This document shows positions 40,843-50,244 of a stretch of DNA of 64,000 nt, one piece after another. This DNA is from Streptomyces sp. R28 (GTDB lineage Bacteria > Actinomycetota > Actinomycetes > Streptomycetales > Streptomycetaceae). Within the stretch, counting starts at the first letter, position 1. The number at the start of each line of letters is the position of its first letter. The translations under genes and the position numbers were made by a program. A model generated the notes under the pieces. It was not told where the DNA came from. It saw only the letters and a list, made by a program, of their open reading frames with translations, and searched no databases. The stretch is from positions 682,001-746,000 of the forward strand of contig NZ_CP163439.1 in the NCBI RefSeq assembly GCF_041052385.1, written 5' to 3'.

Positions 40843-40886
40843 GGGGGCGGTCCCAAGGGGTCGGGGCACCGACCGGGACCGCCCCC
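40843..40886. terminator. Strong two-tier hairpin after the transporter operon
   Basis: A perfect 12-bp stem GGGGGCGGTCCC / GGGACCGCCCCC encloses a second 6-bp stem GGTCGG / CCGACC with a GGCA loop. It begins 7 nt past the stop of the substrate-binding protein gene and ends the leftward liv-type operon before the phosphatase gene. Confidence 0.8.
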
Positions 40887-40892
40887 GCCGGC

Positions 40893-42170
40893 TCACTTGG
40901 CGACCGGGCCGAACTCCTTACGGGTGTCGACCGGCTTGCCGAACAGCTGCCACCGCTCGCCCTTGAACCGCATCAGCTGCATCGACTCGATCGGGAAGGC
41001 GTCGTCGGGCCCGGTGGAGAGGGTGACCCCGGGCAGCAGCATGTCCACCTTCACGTCCTTCAGGCTGCGCACCGCGTCCCGCAGCCCCTCCCGGGTCGGG
41101 CACTTCATCGCGTCCAGCGCCTTGTGCAGGCTGGAGGCGGCGGCCCAGCCGTAGGCGTTGAACTGGTTGGCCGGGTCGGAGTCGGGCGCGTACTTGTGCA
41201 GCGCGTCCGTGTACGCCTTCATCTCCGGGTCGTCGGCCCACTGCGGGTCGGCGGGGTCCTTGAAGTACGTCGCCGAGACCACGCCCTGGACGTTCTTGAA
41301 CCCGACCGGCTGGAGCACGGCGGCGGACGAGGACACGTTGTTCACGATGTGCAGCGGGTTCCACTTGGTGTTCTTGGCGTCCGCGGCGAGGGCCTGGCTG
41401 CCGAACTTGGGCGTGGTGATGTTGAGCAGCACGTCCGCCTTGGACCGGGCGAGGCTCGTCATCTGCGCCGAGACGGAAGGATCGGTGACCTCGTAGCTCT
41501 CCTCGGCGACCACCTTGACGCCGCTGCCGGCGACGGCCTGCTTGAACCCGCCGAGCAGGTCCTTGCCGAAGTCGTCGTTCTGGAAGAGGACGGCGACCTC
41601 GGCCTTGGGCTTCTCGTCCTTGAGGTACTTGGCATACACCCGCGCCTCGGACACGTAGTTGGGCTGCCAGCCGATGGTCCAGGGGTGCTTGGCGTCCGTA
41701 CCCCAGACGGAGGCGCCCGTGGCGACGAAGGGCTGCGGCACCTTCTGCTTGTCGAGGTAGTCCCAGACGGCTGCCGTGGACGGGGTGCCAAGACTCTGGA
41801 ACACGGCGAAGACCTTCTCCCGCTCGACCAGTCTGCGGGCCTCCTCGACCGCCTTGGGCGGCTGGTAGCCGTCGTCGCGGACGATGAACTCCACCTTGCG
41901 GCCGTCTATGCCGCCCTTGTCGTTGACGTGGTCGAAGTAGGCGGCCACGCCCTTGCTGATCGTGCCGTAGGCGGAGGCGGGTCCCGACAGCGGGTAGATC
42001 CCGCCCAGCTTGATGGTCGTGTCGGTGATGCCGGTGGTCTGCTGGCCCTTGCAGGCACCGTCGGCGGCGGTGTCCTGGGAGTCCTGCCCTCGCTGGCTGC
42101 TGCAGGCGGTCGCGGTGAGCAGGGCGGCGGTCGCGGCGGCAGCCGCCCGCAGCGCGGTGGTCTTGCGCAT
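40893..42170 (-). CDS. Branched-chain-amino-acid-type ABC substrate-binding lipoprotein (LivK type)
   Basis: 425 residues. A basic, hydrophobic signal (MRKTTALRAAAAATAALLTATAC) ends at a lipobox-like cysteine near residue 23, so it is probably a membrane-anchored lipoprotein. The mature part is a type I periplasmic binding protein: IKLGGIYPLSGPASAYGTISKGVAAYFDHVND, FVATGASVWGTDAKHPWTIGW, VAVLFQNDDFGKDLLGGFKQAV. I chose ATG 42170 because AAAAGGA is 9 nt upstream; the ATG at 42179 has none and overlaps the livM stop. Family members bind branched-chain amino acids, amides, aromatic or short carboxylic compounds; the ligand here is unknown. Last gene of the transporter operon. Confidence 0.9.
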   Translation of the reverse strand: MRKTTALRAAAAATAALLTATACSSQRGQDSQDTAADGACKGQQTTGITDTTIKLGGIYPLSGPASAYGTISKGVAAYFDHVNDKGGIDGRKVEFIVRDDGYQPPKAVEEARRLVEREKVFAVFQSLGTPSTAAVWDYLDKQKVPQPFVATGASVWGTDAKHPWTIGWQPNYVSEARVYAKYLKDEKPKAEVAVLFQNDDFGKDLLGGFKQAVAGSGVKVVAEESYEVTDPSVSAQMTSLARSKADVLLNITTPKFGSQALAADAKNTKWNPLHIVNNVSSSAAVLQPVGFKNVQGVVSATYFKDPADPQWADDPEMKAYTDALHKYAPDSDPANQFNAYGWAAASSLHKALDAMKCPTREGLRDAVRSLKDVKVDMLLPGVTLSTGPDDAFPIESMQLMRFKGERWQLFGKPVDTRKEFGPVAK

Positions 42171-42175
42171 GTGAT

Positions 42176-43474
42176 TCATTCCTTTTCCGTGCGGGGCGGT
42201 GCGCCCACGGGTTCGGCATCGGCAACTGCGGGGTCCGCGAGGGGGTCTGTCGCGGAGGATTCGGATACGGCGTGGGCCTTCGGCGCCGCGCCCGGTGCGG
42301 ACTTGATCCCGGACTCCGGCTCCGCATCCGGCGCGGGCTCAGGTCCGGACTCCGGCTCCGCGTCCGGCTCGGGCTCGGGCTCGGACTCCGGCTCCGCATC
42401 CAGCGCTGGCTCCGGCTCCGGCTCAGGTTCGGACCCCGGCTCCGCACCCGGCGCGGGCTCGGGCGTCCGATCGAGGGCCGCGAGGATGCGAGGTAGGCGA
42501 GGGGCGACAGCTGCCCGGACGCGGCCCGGAAGACCCGCCAGTCCAGTCGGCGCCACGAACATCACCGTGATGATCAGCAGGCCGAAGACCACTCCCGGTG
42601 CCGCCTCGCTGACGTCCTGGGACACGCTCGGCACGTACATCACGAACGCCGCCCCCAGCAGGGGTCCGTACAGCGAGCCGAGCCCCCCGACCACCAGGCC
42701 GGCCAGCAGCGTGATGGAGACGACGAAGCTGAAGGAGTCGGGCGAGACGAAGCCGATCACCCACGTGTACAGACACCCGGCGACTCCCGCGAACATCGCG
42801 CTCCACGCGAAGGCGAGGGTCTTGTGCAGCGACAGCCGTACGCCCATCACCTCGGCGGCACTCTCGTTGTCCCGCACGGCGAGCAGTGCCCGGCCGACCC
42901 GGGACCGCAGCAGGTTGCGGGCGAGCAGCAGGGCCGCCGCGGCGACGGCGAGGACGACGAGGTACATCCACTGGTCCTCGGCCAGGCCGCTCCAGGCCGG
43001 CGGCTGCGGCTTGTCCACGGTCAGGCCCATGGAGCCGCCCGTCACCGGTTCGAGCCGCTTGAGCAGAGGCGGCAGGAACACCGCGAACGCGAGGGTGACC
43101 AGAGCCAGGTACAGGCCGCGCAGCCGCAGCGCCGGCACTCCGAAGCCCAGGCCCAGCAGGAAGCATCCGGCGGCCGCGGCCGGCAGCGTGGCCAGGTGCC
43201 CGCTGTCGTACCGGTCGAGCATGACCGCGGCCGTGTAGGCGCCCGCCGCGAAGAACGCGCCGTGCCCGAGCGAGATCTGCCCGCCGAAGCCGACCAGCAG
43301 GTTCAGTCCCGCCAGCGCCACGGCGTACAGGAGCACCATGGTCAGCTGGAAGACCTGGAAGGGGGCGAAGTAGAACGGTGCGCCGACGGCGAGTGCCGCC
43401 GCGAGCAGGACGGTGAGCGCGGCCCGCAGGCGCCGGGCGCGGTCCGTGCCGAGTGTGGCGATGATCGTGCTCAT
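42176..43474 (-). CDS. LivM-type ABC permease with Glu/Pro-rich tail
   Basis: 432 residues. Residues 1 to about 335 form a LivM-type permease with about nine to ten hydrophobic segments ([63 protein letters not shown]) and the ATPase-contact loop [21 protein letters not shown]. The last about 95 residues are unusual: an acidic low-complexity tail built from EPEPE, DAEPES and [10 protein letters not shown] units. The stop and start codons overlap both neighbours by 4 nt. The permease function is clear. The tail, probably cytoplasmic, has no known role. Confidence 0.9.
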   Translation of the reverse strand: MSTIIATLGTDRARRLRAALTVLLAAALAVGAPFYFAPFQVFQLTMVLLYAVALAGLNLLVGFGGQISLGHGAFFAAGAYTAAVMLDRYDSGHLATLPAAAAGCFLLGLGFGVPALRLRGLYLALVTLAFAVFLPPLLKRLEPVTGGSMGLTVDKPQPPAWSGLAEDQWMYLVVLAVAAAALLLARNLLRSRVGRALLAVRDNESAAEVMGVRLSLHKTLAFAWSAMFAGVAGCLYTWVIGFVSPDSFSFVVSITLLAGLVVGGLGSLYGPLLGAAFVMYVPSVSQDVSEAAPGVVFGLLIITVMFVAPTGLAGLPGRVRAAVAPRLPRILAALDRTPEPAPGAEPGSEPEPEPEPALDAEPESEPEPEPDAEPESGPEPAPDAEPESGIKSAPGAAPKAHAVSESSATDPLADPAVADAEPVGAPPRTEKE

Positions 43475-44361
43475 GCGCGTTCCACCGCCGCTCTTCCGAA
43501 CAGGCCCTGGGGTCGCACCAGCAGCACCGCAAGGATGATCACCAGGGGGACGCCCACCTTCAGGTCGGCGCCGACCACATCGACGTACGCCCCGGTCAGC
43601 GTCTCGGCGACGCCCACGAACAGGCCTCCGACGACCGCGCCGACGGGGCTGTCGAAGCCTCCGAGGGTGGCTGCGGCGAAGGCGTAGATCAGCACTCCGC
43701 CCATCATGTTGGGCTCCAGGAACAGCAGCGGGGCGACGAGTACGCCGGACACGGCGCCGACGGTCGCGGCCAGCCCCCAGCCGAGCATCAGGACCCGGCC
43801 CACCCGGATGCCCGACAGCCGGGCGGAGGCCGGGTTGCAGGAGACCGCCCGCATCACCAGGCCGATGGGGGTGTGCTGGAACAGCAGATACAGCAGGCCC
43901 ATCACGACGGCCACGACGCCGATGATCCCGAGCGTCGACCAGTCCAGGCGCACCCCGGCCAGGTCGAGCCCGCCGTCGGGAAACGGCTGCGGGAAGTCCT
44001 TCACGGTGAACGACCAGATCAGGCCGGCCAGCGCGTTGACGAAGATGAACAGGCCGACCGTGACGATGACGACCGTCAGCTCGGGTGCGCCCTGCACGGG
44101 GCGGATGACGATCCGCTCGACCAGCATGCCGCCGGCGAAGGACACCGCGAGGGTGACCGGCAGCGCCAGCCAGAACGGCATCCCGGACGCCACCAGCTGC
44201 CAGGCGACGTAGGTGGAGAGCATGGCCAGCTCACCCTGCGCGAAGTTGACGATCCCGGTGAACCGGTGGATCAGCACCAGGGCCAGCGCCAGGCTGGCGT
44301 ACACCGCGCCGGAGCCCAGTCCTTCCACCAGTTGCTGGAGAAGTTCGGTCACGGTGCTCAC
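43471..44361 (-). CDS. LivH-type ABC permease
   Basis: 296 residues, all membrane-embedded; [19 protein letters not shown] near the N-terminus is the family hallmark, and [29 protein letters not shown] is the EAA-like contact loop. It forms the translocation path with LivM. Typical length for the family. Starts 4 nt before the livF stop in a tightly coupled operon. Confidence 0.92.
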   Translation of the reverse strand: MSTVTELLQQLVEGLGSGAVYASLALALVLIHRFTGIVNFAQGELAMLSTYVAWQLVASGMPFWLALPVTLAVSFAGGMLVERIVIRPVQGAPELTVVIVTVGLFIFVNALAGLIWSFTVKDFPQPFPDGGLDLAGVRLDWSTLGIIGVVAVVMGLLYLLFQHTPIGLVMRAVSCNPASARLSGIRVGRVLMLGWGLAATVGAVSGVLVAPLLFLEPNMMGGVLIYAFAAATLGGFDSPVGAVVGGLFVGVAETLTGAYVDVVGADLKVGVPLVIILAVLLVRPQGLFGRAAVERA

Positions 44362-45164
44362 CCGGCCTTTCGGGAGCTGACGGAGACACCGAGGTAGACC
44401 TCGGCGACCTGTCCGTCCTCCCGGATCTGCTGAGCCGGCCCGGACAGCACCAGGCGGCCGGCCTCCAGTACGTGCGCCCGGTGCGCGATGTCCAGCGCGA
44501 GCTGGGCGTTCTGCTCGACGACGACCACGGTGGTGCGTTCCTCCTCGTTGACGGCACGGACGATCTCGAACAGCTCGCGGGTGACGAGCGGGGCGAGCCC
44601 CAGGGACGGCTCGTCGAGGAGCAGCAGCGAAGGCCGCAGCATCAGCGCCCTGCCGATGGCGAGCATCTGCTGCTCGCCGCCGCTGAGGCTGCCGGCGGCC
44701 TGACGCGAGCGCTGGCGCAGCTTGGGGAAGTAGCCGTAGATCCGCTCCAGGTCTGCCGCCACGGCGGCGCGCTCGGCACGGCCCCGCCGCCCGAGACCGG
44801 TGCGCAGGTGGGCTCCGATGCGCAGGTTCTCCTCGACGCTCAGGTCGTTGAAGGTGCCCCGGCCCTCAGGCACATGCGCCACTCCGAGCCGGGCGGCCTG
44901 CTCGGGCGAGCGGCCCAGCAGCTCCGTACCGTTCAAGGTGACCGAGCCTCGGCCGCGGACCATGCCGCACAGCGCTCGCAGCGTCGTGGTCTTGCCCGCG
45001 CCGTTGGGACCGAGGATCGCGCACACTTCGCCGCGGGCGACTGAGAAGTCGAGGCCTTGGAGCACGCGGGCCTGGCCGTATCCGGCGTGCAGGCCGGAGA
45101 CCTTCAGGAAGTCCGGCTCCGCACCGGCCTCGGTATCGGTGCGGTCGGTGGTGGGCTCGCTCAT
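44358..45164 (-). CDS. LivF-type ABC ATP-binding protein
   Basis: 268 residues. Walker A GPNGAGKTTT, Q-loop region VAHVPEGRGTFNDLSVEENL, signature LSGGEQQMLAIGRALM and Walker B LLLLDEPSLGLAP. The PEGRGTF stretch distinguishes LivF from LivG. I start at ATG 45164, overlapping the livG stop by 4 nt; the longer frame upstream reads inside livG. About 30 acidic residues precede the ABC fold. Confidence 0.93.
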   Translation of the reverse strand: MSEPTTDRTDTEAGAEPDFLKVSGLHAGYGQARVLQGLDFSVARGEVCAILGPNGAGKTTTLRALCGMVRGRGSVTLNGTELLGRSPEQAARLGVAHVPEGRGTFNDLSVEENLRIGAHLRTGLGRRGRAERAAVAADLERIYGYFPKLRQRSRQAAGSLSGGEQQMLAIGRALMLRPSLLLLDEPSLGLAPLVTRELFEIVRAVNEEERTTVVVVEQNAQLALDIAHRAHVLEAGRLVLSGPAQQIREDGQVAEVYLGVSVSSRKAG

Positions 45165-45919
45165 GCGGCCACCCCCAGGTACGCCTCGATGACCGCCCCG
45201 TCGCGCTGGATCTCCTCGGGCGAGCCCTCGGCGATCCTGCGGCCGAAGTCGAGGCAGACCACCTTGTCGCACAGGCCCATCACGAATCCCATGTGGTGTT
45301 CGACCACCACGAGGGTGAGGTCGAAGTCCTGGCGGACCGACCGGACCAGATCTGCGAATTGGTCGACCTCGCCGTGGCTGAGTCCGTTGACGGGTTCGTC
45401 GAGCAGCAGCAGCCGGGGCCGTACCGCGAGCGCCCGGGCGAGTTCGACGCGTTTGAGCGTGCCGAACGGCAGCCCGGAGGCGGGGTGGTCGGCGACGTCC
45501 GCGAGGCCGAGTCGCCGTAGCAGGTCGTCTGCCTGCTCACGTAGTTCCCTCTCTTCTCGCCGGACGCGGGGCAGCCGGAGCGCCGCGGCGAGGTGTCCGG
45601 TGCGCCCCCGGCTGTGGGCGCCGACCATGACGTTCTCCCGGACCGTGAGCCGCGGGAACAGGCCGAGGTTCTGGAAGGTGCGGGCGATGCCGCGCCCGGC
45701 CACGGTGTGCGGTGGAAGGGCGAGCAGGTCCTCACCCTCGAACCGCACCGTTCCCGCATCGGGGGTGCAGCGCCTGGTGAGGCAGTTGAACAAGGTGGTC
45801 TTGCCGGCTCCGTTCGGGCCGATGAGCCCTACGGCGGTGCCCTGCTCGACGGTGAACCCGACACCGTCCAAGGCTGTGATCCCGCCGAAACGCACGCTGA
45901 TACCGTCGACCGCGAGCAT
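45161..45919 (-). CDS. LivG-type ABC ATP-binding protein
   Basis: 252 residues. Walker A GPNGAGKTTLFNCLTR, the LivG-type loop GRGIARTFQNLGLFPRLTVRENVMVG, a signature region with LPFGTLKRVELARAL (the usual LSGG is replaced by LPFG, normal for this family), and Walker B LLLDEPVNGLS. ATG 45919 is the first codon giving the fold (MLAVDGISVRFGG). First gene of the leftward transporter operon, divergent from the PucR regulator. Confidence 0.93.
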   Translation of the reverse strand: MLAVDGISVRFGGITALDGVGFTVEQGTAVGLIGPNGAGKTTLFNCLTRRCTPDAGTVRFEGEDLLALPPHTVAGRGIARTFQNLGLFPRLTVRENVMVGAHSRGRTGHLAAALRLPRVRREERELREQADDLLRRLGLADVADHPASGLPFGTLKRVELARALAVRPRLLLLDEPVNGLSHGEVDQFADLVRSVRQDFDLTLVVVEHHMGFVMGLCDKVVCLDFGRRIAEGSPEEIQRDGAVIEAYLGVAA

Positions 45920-45990
45920 GAGTGACGCCCTTTCCGACGTGCTGGGGGGTGGGCGAGCGTCACAGTAGGTGGGGGTGTTCCGGGCGCACA

Positions 45991-46008
45991 TTGGGTGCGA
46001 GCACCCAA
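45991..46008. promoter_or_regulatory. Perfect palindrome between liv-type operon and PucR gene
   Basis: TTGGGTGCGAGCACCCAA: 8-bp arms perfectly inverted around GA, in the 188-bp divergent spacer, about 72 bp from the livG start and 100 bp from pucR. A good candidate operator for the PucR or TetR protein encoded just to the right. Confidence 0.6.
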
Positions 46009-46107
46009 CTTCCGGGTCGCCGGACTGTGCGCCGCGCACAGGTCCCCGCAGATGTCTCACCCCGGGGCTGTTGACGGAGCACGAGGCGGGCGGCGACGAT
46101 CGGCGCC

Positions 46108-47403
46108 ATGCCTCGTGGTCCCGCTCTGGGCACCCCCCGACTCTCCGAACCGCTCCGCCTGGAGCGGCGGCGGATCCTGCACGCCGTCCACGACCGGATC
46201 GAGGAGGTGGCGGAGACCGCCGTCGAGGTGATGCGCACGGAGATCCCGTCGTACGCGCTGCAGGACGAGCGGTTCTTCGACGATGTGCGGGAGCAGGTGC
46301 TCGAGCACTACCGGATGCAGTTGGCGGCGCTGGCGGGCGACCGGGACATCGCGCCCGAGGACCTGGTGTTCAGTCGCGCGGCAGCGATGCGCAGGGCGCG
46401 GGCGGGGTTCGCGCTGGAGGACTGGATCAGTGCCTTCCGGGTCGGCCGGCAGGTGCTGTGGGACTCGCTGCTGGAGTGCGCGGGCACGTCCGCGGAGGCC
46501 CAGCAGGCCGCACTGTGCCTGGTCACGCCGCTCATGCGGTACGTGGACTACGCCAGCACCCATGCCGCGCAGGCGTACGTCGAGTACCAGCAGCACGTGG
46601 TGGCGGACGCGGACCGGGAGCGCCGGGATCTCCTGGACCAGCTCCTGGCCGGCGTGGCACCGACGCGCGGGCCGCTGTTCGCGGCGGCGCAGGCGTACGG
46701 CATCGGACCGCGCTCGCCGATGATGGCGGTCGTGGCGGTGTGCGTCGACAACACCGGCACCGGGGATCTCACGTCGGCCGAGCACGGGTACGCCACCAGC
46801 GCGTCGATCAGCGTCGCCGGTCCCTGGGCCGGCCGAACCCTGGTCGTCGTACGCCACGGGGAGGTGGTGACCGTGCCCGTGGTCCGGGCCGGCATGAACG
46901 CGGAGGACATATGTGCCCACTTCGAGGCCGTGCAGCGGCGGCTCGCGCGGGAGGGAACCAGGCTCTCCATGGGCATCAGCACCGTCGCGCAGGGCGCTGC
47001 CGAACTGCCGCGCGCCTACACGGAGGCGCGGGCCGCCCTCGATCTGGTGCCGAGCGGGGGCGGGGTGGCGGCGTTGCCGCGGCTGTCGCCCTTCGACTAC
47101 CTGGCGCTGCGCGCCGACGATCTCGCCCGCCAGCTGGTCGATCCCCGTGTGCGGGCACTGCTGGAGGAGGACCGCAGACGTGGTGACACGCTGGCGGCCA
47201 CCATACGGACCTTCGCGGAGGCGGATCTCAATCTGCGGCTGGCCGCCGACCGGCTGCGGATCCACCACAACACGGCGCACTACCGGTTGCGCCGGATCGA
47301 GGAACGCACCGGCCGCAATCCGCGCCGGATCGCCGACCTCCTGGAACTGCTGGTCGCCCTCGCCATCCGCGACGGGGCCGGGGAAGGTGAGGACGGCCAG
47401 TGA
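46108..47403 (+). CDS. PucR-family transcriptional regulator
   Basis: 431 residues. N-terminal RsbRD-like helical domain (RRILHAVHDRIEEVAETAVEVM, WISAFRVGRQVLWDSL), a middle GGDEF-like sensor segment (MGISTVAQGAAELPRAYTEARAAL), and the C-terminal PucR helix-turn-helix (LNLRLAADRLRIHHNTAHYRLRRIEERTGRNPR). Family members regulate purine, amino-acid or aromatic catabolism, usually as activators of adjacent operons. Divergent from the liv-type transporter, so it probably controls it. The stop overlaps the next gene's GTG. Confidence 0.9.
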   Translation: MPRGPALGTPRLSEPLRLERRRILHAVHDRIEEVAETAVEVMRTEIPSYALQDERFFDDVREQVLEHYRMQLAALAGDRDIAPEDLVFSRAAAMRRARAGFALEDWISAFRVGRQVLWDSLLECAGTSAEAQQAALCLVTPLMRYVDYASTHAAQAYVEYQQHVVADADRERRDLLDQLLAGVAPTRGPLFAAAQAYGIGPRSPMMAVVAVCVDNTGTGDLTSAEHGYATSASISVAGPWAGRTLVVVRHGEVVTVPVVRAGMNAEDICAHFEAVQRRLAREGTRLSMGISTVAQGAAELPRAYTEARAALDLVPSGGGVAALPRLSPFDYLALRADDLARQLVDPRVRALLEEDRRRGDTLAATIRTFAEADLNLRLAADRLRIHHNTAHYRLRRIEERTGRNPRRIADLLELLVALAIRDGAGEGEDGQ

Positions 47404-48065
47404 GCGGCATCGTTGAATCCGCCGGTACCGAGGCGGCACGTCAGCTGCCGGCGGGGCAGGGGAGCATGGGCCCGTCGGAGGACCACGCCGGTCAGGACCG
47501 GACTCTCCGGCGTGCGCTGCTGGACGCCGCTCTGGGGGTGTTCACCGAGCGCGGTTACACCGACGCCGGCCTCGGCGAGATCGCGGCGCGCTCGGGCATC
47601 CCGGTGGGCAGCCTCTTCCAGCACTACGGCGGAAAGCGAGGGCTTTACCTCGCCCTCTGGGAGGAGTTCCGGGAGGAGCAGGAGCGCCGGACCGCGGCCA
47701 CGCTGACCGCCGAGCGCGGCCGTGGCGTGGACGATCCCATCGCCCTCTTCGTGGCGGGAGCCAGGGCGTATCTGGCGGGCGCCTGGGACAACCGGCGGCT
47801 CGCCAGGCTCCTCGCGGAGGACGACGGCCCCGCGGGCTTCGACGCGCTGCGCCGCCAGTGGGACCGCGCGTGGGTACGGCGCAACGCCCGGCTGCTGGAG
47901 GTGGACGAGCGGCGACGCGCCGGCCGGGTCCGGGTGAGCGTACTGACCACCGTCATCGGAGGGGCGGCGCGCGAACTGGGCGACTGCGGCGACGAGACGG
48001 AGGCCCGGGAGATCGTGGACGAGGTGTGCGGCATCCTGATCCATCTGTCGGCGCCGCCCGGCTGA
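47400..48065 (+). CDS. TetR-family transcriptional regulator
   Basis: 221 residues, starting at GTG 47400, coupled to pucR. The helix-turn-helix is LDAALGVFTERGYTDAGLGEIAARSGIPVGSLFQHYGGKRGLY at about residues 40-85; the rest is a ligand-binding helical domain with no recognisable ligand. The N-terminal 35 residues are poorly ordered in composition and may be absent if translation starts at the internal ATG (MGPSEDH). It ends before a bidirectional terminator. Confidence 0.88.
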   Translation: MSGIVESAGTEAARQLPAGQGSMGPSEDHAGQDRTLRRALLDAALGVFTERGYTDAGLGEIAARSGIPVGSLFQHYGGKRGLYLALWEEFREEQERRTAATLTAERGRGVDDPIALFVAGARAYLAGAWDNRRLARLLAEDDGPAGFDALRRQWDRAWVRRNARLLEVDERRRAGRVRVSVLTTVIGGAARELGDCGDETEAREIVDEVCGILIHLSAPPG

Positions 48066-48112
48066 CACACCTGGCGGGTGGCCCGACGGGGGCGGGGGAC
48101 GGGGCTCTCACG

Positions 48113-48150
48113 AGGGAGCGTCCGGCGGTGCTGTACGCCGGACGCCTCCC
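48113..48150. terminator. Bidirectional hairpin between tetR and SDR genes
   Basis: Perfect 10-bp core stem GCGTCCGGCG (48118-48127) / CGCCGGACGC (48136-48145) extended by GGGA/TCCC with one bulge, in the 96-bp convergent spacer. A good bidirectional terminator. Confidence 0.75.
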
Positions 48151-48161
48151 TGTCCCCCACC

Positions 48162-48944
48162 TCAGATCCCGATGCCGGCTCCTTCCTTGAACGGGAGCGC
48201 GTCACCGAGCAGTTGCCCACCGTCGATCACCATGGTCTCGCCGGTGATCCAGCTCGCGGCGTCGGAGACGAGGAAGGCGACCGCCGAGGCGATGTCCGCC
48301 GGCTCCCCGATGCGCCCGAGTGCCATCGCGGCGGACACGGCGTCCTCATGCTCCTTCCACAGCGCCTCGGCCAGCTTGGTGCGCACCACACCCGGTGCCA
48401 CCGCGTTGACGCGAACCTTCGGCGAGAGTTCCAGGGCCAGTTGCTTCGTGAGGTGGATCAGTGCGGCCTTGGACGCGTTGTACAAACCGATGTTCGCCTC
48501 GATGGCCATGCCGCCGACCGACGCGGTGTTGACGACCGCGCCGCCGTGCTCGCCCATCCAGGCCCGGGTGGCCAGACCCGTCCACAGGACGGGAGCCCAC
48601 AGGTTCACGTCGAAGGTCTTGGCGAACCGGGCGTGGTCCTGGTCGATGACGGGCCCGAAGGCCGGGTTGGTGCCCGCGTTGTTGACGAGGATGTCCAGGC
48701 TTCCGAAACGCTCGAGGGTCAGATCCACACAGCGCTGGGCCGCCTCTTCGTCCACCGCGTGCGCACCGACACCGACCGCGGTGCCCCCGACCTGGGCCGC
48801 GGCGGCGTCCGCCGCCTCCTGGGACCGGGAGGTGAGGACGACGTTGCCGCCGGCGGCGGCGATGGCCTGGGCGATCGCCAGCCCGATGCCGCGCGAGGCG
48901 CCGGTGACGACGGCGGTGCGGCCGGTGAGGTCCAGTCCTGTCAT
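48162..48944 (-). CDS. Short-chain dehydrogenase/reductase
   Basis: 260-residue classical SDR: VVTGASRGIGLAIA, NNAGTNPAFG, catalytic Ser in VVNTASVGGM and YNASKAAL (Tyr and Lys), and LVSDAASWITGETMVIDGGQ at the end. Family members oxidise 3-hydroxyacyl or other secondary alcohols with NAD(P). It follows the acyl-CoA dehydrogenase gene by 1 nt, so a step in acyl-CoA breakdown is plausible. Confidence 0.88.
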   Translation of the reverse strand: MTGLDLTGRTAVVTGASRGIGLAIAQAIAAAGGNVVLTSRSQEAADAAAAQVGGTAVGVGAHAVDEEAAQRCVDLTLERFGSLDILVNNAGTNPAFGPVIDQDHARFAKTFDVNLWAPVLWTGLATRAWMGEHGGAVVNTASVGGMAIEANIGLYNASKAALIHLTKQLALELSPKVRVNAVAPGVVRTKLAEALWKEHEDAVSAAMALGRIGEPADIASAVAFLVSDAASWITGETMVIDGGQLLGDALPFKEGAGIGI

Positions 48945-48945
48945 C

Positions 48946-50175
48946 TCAGCTCACCGCCGCCGTGGCCGCGTCGCGATACTGCCGCAGTTCCTGCTTGGCG
49001 ATGGCCCGCTTGTGGACCTCGTCGGGGCCGTCCGCCAGCCGCAGCGTCCGCAGCTGCGCGTACATCATCGCCAGCGGGAAGTCGTCGGTCACTCCCGCTC
49101 CCCCGTGCACCTGGATCGCACGGTCGACGATCTTCAGCGCGATGTTCGGGGCGGCCACCTTGATGGCCGCGATCTCGGTGCGCGCTTCCTTGTTCCCGAC
49201 CGTGTCCATCAGATACGCGGCCTTGAGCGTGAGCAGGCGGATCATCTCGATGTCGATCCGCGCTTCCGCGATCCAGTCCTGGATGTTGGACCGTTCGGCA
49301 ACCGGACTGCCGAACGTCACCCGGGACTGCGCGCGCCGGCACATCAGCTCCAGCGCCCGCTCGGCCGCGCCGATGGCCCGCATGCAGTGGTGGATGCGAC
49401 CGGGCCCGAGCCGGGCCTGGCTGATCGCGAATCCCTCGCCCTCGCCCTTGAGGACGTCCTTGGCCGGGACCCGTACGTCGTGGAAGTCGATCTCTGCGTG
49501 CCCCTCACGGTCCTGGTAGCCGAACACCGGCAGACTGCGCATCACCGTGATCCCGGGGGCGTCGATCGGGACGACCATCATCGACTGCTGCCGGTGCGGG
49601 GCGGCGGTGGGGTCCGTCTTGCCCATGACGATGAGCACCTTGCAGTTGCGGTGCATGGCGTTGGACGCGAACCACTTGCGGCCGTTGAGCACGAACTCGT
49701 CGCCGTCGCGCTCCATCCGCAACTCGATGTTGGTGGCGTCGGAGCTGGCGACACGGGGCTCGGTCATCGCGAACGCCGAGGCCATCGTTCCGTCGAGGAG
49801 AGGCCTCAGGTACTTCTCCTTGTGCTCGTCGCTGCCGAACAGCGTGAGCACCTCCATGTTGCCGGTGTCGGGAGCGTTGCAGTTGCACGCCTCGGAGGCG
49901 ATGTGGCTGCGGCCCATGATCTCGGCCAGCGGCGCGTACTCGAAGTTCGTCAGCCCCGGCCCCCACTCGGGGTGCGGGTGGAAGAGGTTCCACAGTCCGC
50001 GCCGGCGCGCCTCCGCCTTGAGTTCCTCGATGATCGGCGGCTGGAAGTGCGGGTCACCCGACGCGCACATCTGCTCGTGGTACACAGACTCAGCGGGGTA
50101 GACGTGCGCATCCATGAACTCGAGCAGATCCGCCCGGTACTTCTTGGCGCGATCCGAAGTCTCAAACAGGGACAT
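48946..50175 (-). CDS. Acyl-CoA dehydrogenase (ACAD10/11-like)
   Basis: 409 residues, normal ACAD length. Middle domain [23 protein letters not shown] and [29 protein letters not shown]-terminal [45 protein letters not shown], with the GPDEVH motif typical of ACAD10/11-like enzymes, which lack the ordinary catalytic Glu position. It would dehydrogenate an acyl-CoA using FAD. In an operon with two SDRs behind the operator at about 51.1 kb. Confidence 0.9.
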   Translation of the reverse strand: MSLFETSDRAKKYRADLLEFMDAHVYPAESVYHEQMCASGDPHFQPPIIEELKAEARRRGLWNLFHPHPEWGPGLTNFEYAPLAEIMGRSHIASEACNCNAPDTGNMEVLTLFGSDEHKEKYLRPLLDGTMASAFAMTEPRVASSDATNIELRMERDGDEFVLNGRKWFASNAMHRNCKVLIVMGKTDPTAAPHRQQSMMVVPIDAPGITVMRSLPVFGYQDREGHAEIDFHDVRVPAKDVLKGEGEGFAISQARLGPGRIHHCMRAIGAAERALELMCRRAQSRVTFGSPVAERSNIQDWIAEARIDIEMIRLLTLKAAYLMDTVGNKEARTEIAAIKVAAPNIALKIVDRAIQVHGGAGVTDDFPLAMMYAQLRTLRLADGPDEVHKRAIAKQELRQYRDAATAAVS

Positions 50176-50244
50176 GCGAACTCCTGACTGGGAGGGAGGG
50201 AAATTCGGGGCAGACGGCGAGGAAAGGCTGGTCCGGCGTGCCGG

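Noticed and set aside
41124..43238. 704-codon + strand frame with [10 protein letters not shown] repeats
   Set aside because: Antisense of the SBP/LivM genes; the repeats are the complement of the LivM acidic tail.
48066..48161. Small gene between tetR and SDR
   Set aside because: The space is filled by a bidirectional terminator hairpin.
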